From: Pseudomonadota bacterium | GTDB lineage: Bacteria > Desulfobacterota > BSN033 > WVXP01 > G020346125 | Reading direction: 5' to 3' | NCBI GenBank assembly: GCA_030608745.1 | Contig: JAUWDQ010000188.1 | Coordinates: forward strand, 1 to 5,174 | Length of the DNA: 5,174 nucleotides | Part shown: one piece after another, positions 1-5,174 of the stretch | Numbering within the stretch: the first letter of the stretch is position 1 | Layout: each line of letters opens with the position of its first letter | Notes under the pieces: generated by a model | The model's database searches: none | The model's input: only the letters and a program-made list of their open reading frames with translations | Told to the model about the DNA's origin: nothing | Made by a program: the position numbers and the translations under genes

Positions 1-298
1 CACCGGCAGAGATGGCTTGATAAAGGTATTCCTTATTCTTATGCATTGTCAGAATCAATATCTTCAGGTCGGGGTGAATCCTTTTGATATCGCGAGTTGC
101 TTCTATTCCCCGCAGATTTGGCATTGAAATGTCGAGGATAATCATATCAGGAGTCAATTTCTTCAAGAGCTCAACGAGCGCGAGGCCATCACTCACCTCT
201 TCGACGACTTTATAATCAACAACCTCTTCGATGATCTTTCTGACTCCCTGGCGAAAAAGAGTGTGATCATCGACAAGCACAATTCGATAAGAAGTCAT
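1..298 (-). CDS. Response regulator, NarL/FixJ type, receiver domain (C-terminus off the left edge)
   Basis: This is the N-terminal 99 residues of a response regulator read on the minus strand from an ATG at 298-296. The receiver-domain landmarks are visible: the acidic pair D10-D11 in LVDDH, the probable phospho-acceptor D56 in ILDISMP, and the conserved Thr T84 in ILTMH. The layout of short VLVDDH, then LDISMPN, then LTMH followed by YLYQAISAG is typical of NarL/FixJ regulators, so a LuxR-type helix-turn-helix is expected beyond position 1, but it cannot be seen. The start lies 2 nt after the stop of the upstream histidine kinase. A weak purine-rich site (AAGGGCGG) sits inside the kinase end, which suggests translational coupling. 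By family knowledge it is phosphorylated by the adjacent kinase and then regulates transcription. Target genes cannot be inferred. Confidence 0.93.
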   Translation of the reverse strand, partial: MTSYRIVLVDDHTLFRQGVRKIIEEVVDYKVVEEVSDGLALVELLKKLTPDMIILDISMPNLRGIEATRDIKRIHPDLKILILTMHKNKEYLYQAISAG

Positions 299-300
299 GT

Positions 301-1368
301 TCAGCCGCCCTTTTTGTTCGTTGGGATAGCAAAACTAATTCTGGTGCCTTTCCTCCTTCGACTCCACAAGTCGAGAGATCCTCCCAACATGCGCACTCGT
401 TCATCCATGGCGGTTAACCCCATTCCCTTCACAGTTCCATCTTTCGTAAAGACCTTTTCCACATCAAAACCATTTCCGTTATCTTCAACAAGAAAAGAAA
501 CATTATCTGACTGTTTCTTGATAGCAATAAAAAGATGGGTTGCGTCTGCACATTTTCCAATATTTGTAAGAGCCTCCTGGAATATCCTGTATATAATCAT
601 TTGGGTTTCCCTTGGAAAGAGAGCATTGAGCTCTGGGATGTCCACTGAACTCCTAATATCATAATGTTTCGTGAAGTCACCCACTAACCATCGTAGGGCA
701 GCAGAAAGGCCGAGGTCTTCTAAAATAGAAGGGCTCAAATCCCGGGAAATGCGCCGAACATTCTCTATGATCTGATTTATGTACTGTAGCGTTTGTTCAC
801 ACTCTTCTTTGAGCGCGATTTGATCCTTCCGTAATTTCTTTTCCATAGATTTTAGCTGAAGTTTTAGAACCATCAAGGCTTGCCCCAATTCATCGTGGAG
901 TTCTATGGAGATTCGCCTGCGTTCAGTTTCCTGGGCCGTCAGGAGATGGGAGGACAGGAATCGGAGTTTCTTTTCCGATTCCCGCAGCGCCCTTTCCGCC
1001 TGCTTGCGCTCCGAGATGTCTCGAGCGACGACACACATCACCCTTCTTCCATTGTAGGTGATGAGTTTGGCACTAACTTCAACGTCCACCAGAGGACCGT
1101 TTTTGGGACGATACTTGCGTTCGCCATGGAAGTGCTGTTTTTGGCTTAAAACAAGCCCAAAATGATCATGAATACTCTCCCTTTCATGCGCTACGTAATC
1201 GTAAACGGTCAGGTTTTTCAATTCTTCAGGGGTGTACCCCAGTAATCTCTGAAACGCGGGGTTTGATTCCAGAACGCGTTTCGTTTCCACATCCAGAAGA
1301 TGGATGGCTTCCGCCATCTGTTGTATTACTGCATAGTAGAGCTCTTCACTCTGTTGCAGCTTCCCCAT
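301..1368 (-). CDS. PAS-domain sensor histidine kinase, HisKA_3/NarX-DegS type, soluble
   Basis: This is a 355-residue histidine kinase from an ATG at 1368-1366. I prefer this start to the in-frame GTG at 1389 because GAGGG (1377-1373) sits 4 nt before the ATG, while the GTG has no ribosome binding site. Residues 7-120 form one PAS domain (ESNPAFQRLLGYTPEEL, ending VARDISERK). A short helical linker follows, then the HisKA_3 dimerisation motif ERRRISIELHDELGQ with phospho-acceptor His158. The HATPase domain shows the N-box ALTN (N269), DNGNGFD (296-302) and the G-box GMGL (315-318). There is no signal peptide or membrane segment, so it probably senses a cytoplasmic or diffusible cue, perhaps through a PAS-bound ligand. 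No heme or flavin motif is evident. Just after N269 the usual Lys-His-Ala reads Lys-Cys-Ala (C273). It is the first gene of an apparent operon with the response regulator 2 nt downstream, its likely partner. Confidence 0.93.
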   Translation of the reverse strand: MGKLQQSEELYYAVIQQMAEAIHLLDVETKRVLESNPAFQRLLGYTPEELKNLTVYDYVAHERESIHDHFGLVLSQKQHFHGERKYRPKNGPLVDVEVSAKLITYNGRRVMCVVARDISERKQAERALRESEKKLRFLSSHLLTAQETERRRISIELHDELGQALMVLKLQLKSMEKKLRKDQIALKEECEQTLQYINQIIENVRRISRDLSPSILEDLGLSAALRWLVGDFTKHYDIRSSVDIPELNALFPRETQMIIYRIFQEALTNIGKCADATHLFIAIKKQSDNVSFLVEDNGNGFDVEKVFTKDGTVKGMGLTAMDERVRMLGGSLDLWSRRRKGTRISFAIPTNKKGG

Positions 1369-1372
1369 TGTT

Positions 1373-1377
1373 CCCTC
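1373..1377 (-). promoter_or_regulatory. Ribosome binding site that sets the kinase start
   Basis: On the minus strand GAGGG lies 4 nt before ATG 1368. The alternative GTG at 1389 is preceded by TTAATCTCATTT, which has no Shine-Dalgarno match. This is why the kinase start is placed seven codons inside the longest open frame. Confidence 0.6.
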
Positions 1378-1529
1378 GTCGGAATACACAAATGAGATTA
1401 AGAAACTTTGGTGTTCAACTTAGTGGAACATTGAGATGTTTTAGCTAAATTTTTTGCCAGATCTGCATATACGTTTATGGATGGAAATATCTCTCTTGAT
1501 TTCCTTCTCCCTTCCTTTTCAAGGACTCC

Positions 1530-1558
1530 TTTAAAACATGATGTCAAAACGATGTCAA
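1530..1558 (-). promoter_or_regulatory. Candidate sigma70 promoter for the kinase-regulator operon
   Basis: On the minus strand a perfect -35 hexamer TTGACA (1558-1553) is followed, after exactly 17 nt, by TTTAAA (1535-1530), a 4/6 match to TATAAT. It would start transcription near 1523, leaving a leader of roughly 155 nt before the kinase ATG. TTGACATC occurs twice, 11 nt apart, in this stretch (starting at 1558 and 1547), so the repeat may instead be a regulator site. Read by eye only. Confidence 0.4.
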
Positions 1559-1713
1559 GAGGTAAATGGGATCATTTCTTGTGTGCCCACGGGGTAGATG
1601 GAATAAGGGGGGTAGGATCACGGGTTCGAACGGATGCTATTAGAAATCCAAAATCCCGCCGGATTCTGTCAGATCACCCTAACCTGAGGTATCCAATAGG
1701 ACTGACTTTTTCA

Positions 1714-1750
1714 TCATAGGGTTACCTATGAAAATAAAATCCTTAAGGAT
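1714..1750. repeat. Two neighbouring palindromes: a 7-bp hairpin and a 12-nt perfect palindrome
   Basis: TCATAGG (1714-1720), loop GTTA, and CCTATGA (1725-1731) form a perfect 7-bp stem. Eight bases later ATCCTTAAGGAT (1739-1750) is a perfect 12-nt palindrome. Neither is followed by a T-run in either direction, so they do not look like intrinsic terminators. Binding sites for a dimeric regulator are one possibility. Function unknown. Confidence 0.5.
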
Positions 1751-2034
1751 GAGAGCTACCATTGCCATTACGAAGACAAAAAAAGAAAAGCAGATTCAGA
1801 AATGGCCCTGATTTATTTAAGTCAAGGCTTTTGTAAATTTTTGCTGGAAGTGCTGGGGGATGAACTCAGTACTCTTCTGTTGTAGTCGCCTGCTGTGAAT
1901 TCCCCCTTGTCCAGCTCTCGTATTTGGGAGTCTCAACAGAGTTTTAATCTTGCTTCATTGGGGCTAAGGTGAAATCTGATATCTGCTACCTTTACCAATT
2001 TCGTTTGTTTGCGTTTGAGTTAATCAAAGGAATG

Positions 2035-2088
2035 GTGCAAATTGGTTTACGGAAAACCCTATAGGGACATAGAGAAATGGGTTTGCAC
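2035..2088. repeat. 54-nt inverted repeat with nested symmetric elements upstream of the CinA-like gene
   Basis: The ends GTGCAAA (2035-2041) and TTTGCAC (2082-2088) are perfect inverted copies. Inside lie a small hairpin, GGTTT/AAACC (2044-2048 with 2054-2058), and an overlapping 10-nt palindrome CCCTATAGGG (2057-2066). The two inner structures share bases and so cannot form together. The element lies about 125 nt before the CinA-like start, in its likely leader or promoter region. No T-run follows it. It could be an operator, a leader structure, or the scar of a small element. Confidence 0.45.
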
Positions 2089-2212
2089 TAAAGTTCCATG
2101 GAAAAAACAGTTGTCCTTGAGCGTAATATGCAGGACGAGGGTGGCCAGGAAATCCCAGTTACATTTTCGGTTGATTTCATCCACATCTTATGCGAAGATG
2201 CCGGTGGATTTG

Positions 2213-3018
2213 ATGGAGAGAGAACCGGTGAGCAGGGCGGAGATTATCGTCGTTGGCAGGGAGATCCTGACTGGGAGAACCCTAGACACCAACTCCAATT
2301 GGTTGGCCAAGAGGATCACGGCCTTGGGAGGAAACGTCAAACGGGTCGTAGTGGTAGATGACAAGATCGATTCCATCTGCGGGGAGGTGAAGACTGCCCT
2401 GGGGAATAACTCCTATCTCATCGTGACAACGGGTGGGTTGGGGCCTACCGCCGATGACAAAACCCTCGAAGCCCTGGCCATAGCTGCGGGACTCCACATG
2501 GAGCTCATTGCCGAGGCCCTTGATTTCGTCAAGGGGAGATACACCTTCTTCAAGGAGCAGGGTTTCATCGATTCCGATGAGGTCACGCCCAGCAGAAAGA
2601 AAATGGCCATATTCCCCAAGGGAGCGGAGATGATTCCAAACCCTGTTGGTGCAGCCCCTGGGGTGAAATTGTGGGCCGGGAAAACCCTCATCCTCTCCCT
2701 TCCAGGGGTTCCCAAAGAGATGAGGGCCATCTTCGAGGAGTCCCTGGTGAGAGACCTTAGGGACCTATTCGGAAAGCGTTTTTTTCTCGAGAAGACGATG
2801 AGCACCATTTGGGGGATGAATCGAGGCTTGGGGAGATCCTTGACAAGGTGATGAAGGAGGTTCCAAGGGTATATCTGAAATCGAGGCCCACCCATTTCGG
2901 CAGGGATGTGAGGCTAGAGGCTACCCTGACGGCCACGGGCGACGGTGCGGATGAGCTTGAGGCCAGGGTCCAGGAGGCCATTTCAAAGATCGAAAAGAGG
3001 TTGCCACGTGGAGGGTAG
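2213..3018 (+). pseudogene. CinA-like / molybdopterin-binding-fold protein (COG1058), split by a frameshift
   Basis: The first frame runs from ATG 2213 to a TGA at 2849-2851. The family C-terminus continues in the -1 frame from about 2815 to TAG at 3018. Family landmarks in order (numbered from 2213): AEIIVVG and LTGRTLDTNSNW near the N-terminus, TTGGLGPTADD (72-82), PNPVGAAPG (142-150) and LPGVPKEM (163-170). Beyond the lesion come DESRLGEIL and VYLKSRPTHF, where this family usually has an ES-x-L stretch and a K-S-x-P motif. Adding one base to the G-run at 2811-2815 restores a protein of 268 residues, the usual size of stand-alone COG1058 proteins that lack the amidase domain of full CinA. 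Related domains have been described as ADP-ribose pyrophosphatases; this activity is not demonstrable here. GTG 2228, preceded by GGAGAGAG, is an alternative start that fits the family N-terminus equally well. The lesion could be genuine, programmed, or a sequencing error. Confidence 0.85.
2811..2815 (+). other. Frameshift site in a G homopolymer within the CinA-like gene
   Basis: The upstream frame reads ATT TGG GGG ATG and soon stops. The downstream family-like frame reads GAT GAA TCG from 2815. One G appears to be missing from the run TTTGGGGG. A -1 slip of the glycine tRNA from GGG to the overlapping GGG would also join the frames, but the preceding codon would re-pair poorly, so a classic slippery heptamer is not present. 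Confidence 0.7.
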
Positions 3019-3116
3019 GTTGGGGATAGCAGGGCCTTCCTGCATGCCAAATAAATTGAGGAGGAGAGAACCCACTTTAGGCTGTATGCCTGCCAATTCT
3101 CATTAGGGCCATTCCG

Positions 3117-3360
3117 GTCAGCGGGATTCATAGTTGTTTAAGCCAAAAGGTAAAATCACTGGAAAATGGAGCTGACATGACCGTTGGCATCATCCAGATG
3201 ACAAGCGGGACATGGAGGGAATTCGGTGTTGTTGAGGTGGACCACGACTTTCGGGTCGTTGGGTTTCAGGAAAAACTGGCACGACTTTCAGTGGCCAATA
3301 TATAATGATTCCATAACCGATACCGATATTGTCGTTATCCCAAAGGGAGTGAGATTATGA
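3117..3360 (+). pseudogene. glgC: Decayed remnant of glucose-1-phosphate adenylyltransferase (GlgC)
   Basis: No intact reading frame spans this stretch, but two pieces resemble GlgC (ADP-glucose pyrophosphorylase, glycogen synthesis). The first, about 3117-3302, reads VSG-x-H, then LENGADMTVGIIQM, then EFGVVEVD and FRVVGFQEK. These match the order and spacing of the GlgC core segment running from SGDHIYKMDY through HxENGADxTV to RFGVxxVDEDGRVVxFxEKP. It ends at a TAA (3303-3305), where the Pro of EKP has become Leu. Short deletions seem to have removed part of the HIYKMDY segment. The second piece, 3319-3360 in another frame, reads TDIVVIPKGVRL and stop, like the GlgC C-terminal end. The N-terminal third and most of the region between the pieces are missing. 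The first piece is a firm resemblance; the second is more tentative. Positions 3019-3116 upstream hold nothing I can identify beyond a weak 5-bp hairpin (3029-3043). Confidence 0.72.
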
Positions 3361-3390
3361 ATGTCCCGATGAGATGCGGTTGAGCGGAAG

Positions 3391-4560
3391 ATGAAGTACC
3401 ACGGCGAGCCGGAAAATCGGAGATTAAAGAGGGCGATCATTCACCAAATCCGGCAGAGGGGTAGGATAACCTTCCGGGAGTTTATGAACCTCTGCCTCTA
3501 TCACCCTTTATACGGATACTATTGTTCGAGTGGGGAGAAGATCGGGAAGCGGGGAGACTATTATACCAGCCCTTGTGTTCATCCCATATTTGGACAGTTT
3601 ATCGCCAAACAGATATATCAGATGTGGGCTCTCATGGGGAAAAAATCGGACTTCCGAATCGTGGAATTTGGTTCGGGAAAAGGCCTCCTCTGCCATGACA
3701 TCCTCTGCTATCTTCGCAGGGAAACCCCAGCATTTTTTGGGAGTTTATCCTACCAGATGGTGGAGACGAGCCCATTTTTTCGGAGGGAGGGGAAAAATCT
3801 CCTCTGGGAAAATGGGTTCGGGGAAAAGGTACAATGGGTCATCCCCAAGGAGTTGGAATCGGAGAATTTTCGGGTCCAAGGGTGCATTCTCTCCAACGAG
3901 CTGATCGATTCATTCCCGGTGCACCTGGTTACCCTCAAAGATGGCTATCTCCGGGAAATATATGTAACCCACAGGGATGGTCAGTTTCGTGAGGAGCTCG
4001 GGGAACTATCTTCTAGCAAACTCGAAGATTATTTTGGAAATCTGGGCGTTGTTTTGGCAGAGGGCCAACGAGCTGAGGTCAACTTAACAGCCCTTGCCTG
4101 GATGGAGATGGTGAGTCGGATTTTAACGCAGGGATTCGTCATCACCATCGATTATGGCCATGATGCGGAGAGCCTTTATTCCCCTTTTCGGATGAATGGA
4201 ACCCTTCTCTGCTATTATGGGCATACCTGGCATGATAACCCTTACGAGAGGATTGGGCTCCAGGATATAACCTCCCACGTCGATTTCACCAGTCTGACGA
4301 TCAAAGGGAGGGAGATGGGCCTGCAAAGGGTTGGTTTAACCACCCAGTATCGGTTCCTCATCGGTTTGGGATTTTTGGAAGAGGCCCAAAAGATAGTGGG
4401 AGAAGACCAGTCCTCCCTCGAGGGGATCAGAAATCGATTGGCCATGAAGACCTTGATTCTTCCCGATGGGGGGATGGGGGATGTGTTCAAAGTACTTATC
4501 CAACACAGAGGGTTGGAAACCCCTCAACTCGACGGATTTCGCGGTATGGAAACCCTCTGA
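3391..4560 (+). CDS. SAM-dependent methyltransferase, MidA/NDUFAF7 family (DUF185, COG1565)
   Basis: A complete 389-residue protein of usual family length. The N-terminus has ITFREFMNLCLYHPLYGYY (26-44) and GDYYTSPCVHPIFGQ (55-69), both characteristic of the family. SAM-binding motif I is VEFGSGKG (91-98). The family blocks SNELIDSFPVH (168-178), ITIDYGH (251-257) and GTLLCYYGHTWHDNPY (270-285) with QDITSHVDF (291-299) follow, and the C-terminus keeps FKVLIQHRG (366-374). The mitochondrial homologue NDUFAF7 methylates an arginine of complex I subunit NDUFS2; the bacterial substrate is generally unknown, and no complex I genes are in view. There is no signal peptide or membrane segment, so it should be cytosolic. 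The ATG at 3391 is the only reasonable start, since an in-frame stop lies at 3370-3372, but there is no properly spaced Shine-Dalgarno. It faces the acetyltransferase gene, 167 nt away. Confidence 0.95.
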   Translation: MKYHGEPENRRLKRAIIHQIRQRGRITFREFMNLCLYHPLYGYYCSSGEKIGKRGDYYTSPCVHPIFGQFIAKQIYQMWALMGKKSDFRIVEFGSGKGLLCHDILCYLRRETPAFFGSLSYQMVETSPFFRREGKNLLWENGFGEKVQWVIPKELESENFRVQGCILSNELIDSFPVHLVTLKDGYLREIYVTHRDGQFREELGELSSSKLEDYFGNLGVVLAEGQRAEVNLTALAWMEMVSRILTQGFVITIDYGHDAESLYSPFRMNGTLLCYYGHTWHDNPYERIGLQDITSHVDFTSLTIKGREMGLQRVGLTTQYRFLIGLGFLEEAQKIVGEDQSSLEGIRNRLAMKTLILPDGGMGDVFKVLIQHRGLETPQLDGFRGMETL

Positions 4561-4623
4561 AGCGTTCCGTTTTCCTTCCTTTCATTGTGGGATGCAATGT
4601 GGGGGGCTTAAGAGGGTGTGATC

Positions 4624-4683
4624 ATGAGGATGAAGATCATGGCCGGTTTGCCCTGCCACCGCGTATATCTGCGTGATTACTAA
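4624..4683 (+). CDS. Possible 19-residue ORF or truncated gene start
   Basis: An ATG at 4624 follows AGAGGG (4611-4616) with a 7-nt spacer, a better ribosome binding site than that of the methyltransferase upstream. It encodes MRMKIMAGLPCHRVYLRDY and stops at 4681-4683, just inside the first copy of the direct repeat that begins at 4679. It may be a real small peptide, a gene start cut off by whatever created the repeat-hairpin segment, or chance. I do not recognise the sequence. Confidence 0.2.
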   Translation: MRMKIMAGLPCHRVYLRDY

Positions 4684-4740
4684 GTCTTGAGTGAATAAGT
4701 TCGATGACGAACTTATGAATCGAAGGACTAAGTCCTGAGT
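4679..4740. repeat. Hairpin flanked by a 14-nt direct repeat between convergent genes
   Basis: ACTAAGTCTTGAGT (4679-4692) recurs as ACTAAGTCCTGAGT (4727-4740), 13 of 14 bases identical. Between them ATAAGTTCG (4695-4703), loop ATGA, and CGAACTTAT (4708-4716) form a perfect 9-bp stem. A second small symmetry, GGACT-A-AGTCC, occupies 4725-4735. The right repeat copy overlaps the stop and last codons of the acetyltransferase gene. No T-run follows in either direction, so a canonical intrinsic terminator is unlikely. A REP-like or mRNA 3'-end structure, or the footprint of a small insertion, are possible readings. Confidence 0.65.
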
Positions 4741-5174
4741 TCGAGATTGATCATATCCCCACGGGTAAAACCCATGCGGCGGAAGAATTGGAGTAAGTCC
4801 CAATCGTCCCAATTGACCAAGGTATATATGTTTTTCACTCCTGCTTCCCTAAAATTCTTAATGAGCTCCTCCATCAATGCCTTTGCAACGCCCCTATTCT
4901 GATATTTGGGGTCGACCCCCAAGGTGTCGATCCAACCCACCGATGCCGGCACGCCAAATTCCCAGCCGCTGATCTCCCCAAAAATGAATCCGATGACCTT
5001 GTTTTCCAGTTCGGCTACTATGCCGGTGGGCGGGCTGTTAGGCTCCACCGCCCTCACTTTCTTTTTCCAGAAGGACTGACGTTTTTTTCCCAGTATGCGT
5101 TGATCTATTTCGACAATATCTTCTACATGAGAAGAGCTGATGGGCCTTAAAGAGACTCTTTTCAAGAAATCGTC
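4728..5174 (-). CDS. GNAT-family N-acetyltransferase (start at or beyond the right edge)
   Basis: This minus-strand frame ends with TAG at 4730-4728 and stays open to the right edge. A TTG at 5165-5163 could start a 145-residue protein, but the frame continues as Asp-Asp-Phe to the border, so the true start may lie outside. Numbered from that TTG, the N-terminus has LRPISSSHVEDIVEIDQ (6-22), the first strand and helix of a GNAT fold. The acetyl-CoA-binding motif A is GVDPKYQNRGVAKALM (83-98), with the Q-x-x-G-x-A signature at 89-94. FFRRMGF (127-133) is the usual late GNAT block. It therefore probably transfers an acetyl group from acetyl-CoA to an amine. The acceptor cannot be told; N-terminal protein acetylation (RimI-like) is one option, small molecules another. 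It is convergent with the methyltransferase gene, so the two are not co-transcribed. Confidence 0.9.
   Translation of the reverse strand, partial: DDFLKRVSLRPISSSHVEDIVEIDQRILGKKRQSFWKKKVRAVEPNSPPTGIVAELENKVIGFIFGEISGWEFGVPASVGWIDTLGVDPKYQNRGVAKALMEELIKNFREAGVKNIYTLVNWDDWDLLQFFRRMGFTRGDMINLELRT

Larger units (their letters stand above)
1390..2212. other. Long region without a convincing gene
   Basis: About 820 bp separate the divergently transcribed kinase and CinA-like genes. The longest open frames here are short, rich in rare residues, and match nothing I recognise. I looked for tRNA and rRNA, including around the TTCGAA at 1624-1629 that resembles a T-loop, and found none. The region holds the promoter candidate near 1530, palindromes at 1714-1731 and 1739-1750, and an inverted repeat at 2035-2088. 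The in-frame TTG at 2042 that would extend the CinA-like gene gives an N-terminus unlike the family, so I treat 2042-2212 as untranslated. I cannot exclude a decayed gene too eroded to recognise. Confidence 0.55.

Noticed and set aside
1615..1640. A possible tRNA around GGGTTCGAAC
   Set aside because: It resembles a T-loop, but the flanking bases do not pair into a T-stem and no acceptor, D or anticodon arms can be drawn.
1477..1719. 80-codon plus-strand ORF in the long gap
   Set aside because: No recognisable family or ribosome binding site, and unbalanced composition. It overlaps the promoter candidate of the divergent operon.
2042..2212. N-terminal extension of the CinA-like protein from an in-frame TTG at 2042
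   Set aside because: The extra 57 residues look non-coding and unlike the family. The start codon is weak, and better starts lie at 2213 and 2228.
3029..3043. Intrinsic terminator after the CinA-like gene (GCAGG/CCTGC)
   Set aside because: Only a 5-bp stem and no T-run follows on either strand.
2413..3131. Long minus-strand ORFs opposite the CinA-like gene
   Set aside because: They are antisense to a recognised gene family and show no domain-like motifs.
3274..3294. Sigma54-type promoter (CTGGCACGACTTTCA)
   Set aside because: The -24-like TGGCAC is present, but the -12 element reads TTCA instead of TTGC, and the stretch is explained as glgC remnant.
4583..4599. Intrinsic terminator after the methyltransferase (CATTG/CAATG)
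   Set aside because: Short stem with a 7-nt loop, followed by a G-run rather than T residues.
1..5174. A defence, CRISPR or mobile-element system
   Set aside because: No repeat arrays, transposase, integrase, nuclease or toxin-like proteins are seen. The intact genes are ordinary signalling and transferase families.

Overview
The window carries five genes or gene parts, two of them damaged, plus two non-coding stretches with symmetrical repeats. The codon style and gene complement suggest a mesophilic Gram-negative bacterium of moderate GC, perhaps a deltaproteobacterium-like (Desulfobacterota) lineage. That placement rests on protein flavour only and is weak.

Left part, minus strand (1-1368): a two-component pair. 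A soluble PAS-domain histidine kinase of the NarX/DegS type (HisKA_3 plus HATPase) is followed after 2 nt by a NarL/FixJ-type response regulator, whose DNA-binding end lies beyond the left edge. A sigma70-like promoter candidate lies about 160 nt upstream of the kinase start. Positions 1390-2212 then hold about 820 bp with no convincing gene but several palindromes.

Middle, plus strand (2213-3360): a stand-alone CinA-type molybdopterin-binding-fold gene (COG1058), interrupted by a one-base frameshift in a run of G near 2811-2815. It is followed by a decayed remnant of a glgC (ADP-glucose pyrophosphorylase) gene. Only a central piece and the extreme C-terminus of glgC remain, in two different frames.

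Right part: a complete plus-strand MidA/NDUFAF7-family SAM-dependent methyltransferase (3391-4560) faces a minus-strand GNAT acetyltransferase (4728 to the right edge). The gap between them holds a 9-bp perfect hairpin flanked by a 14-nt imperfect direct repeat, and a 19-codon ORF with a good ribosome binding site.

I see no defence system, mobile element, CRISPR array or RNA gene, and nothing that amounts to a new multi-gene system. The most informative observations are the glgC relic, the single-base lesion in the CinA-like gene, and the repeat structures in the gaps. Together they suggest a stretch of chromosome undergoing gene decay.
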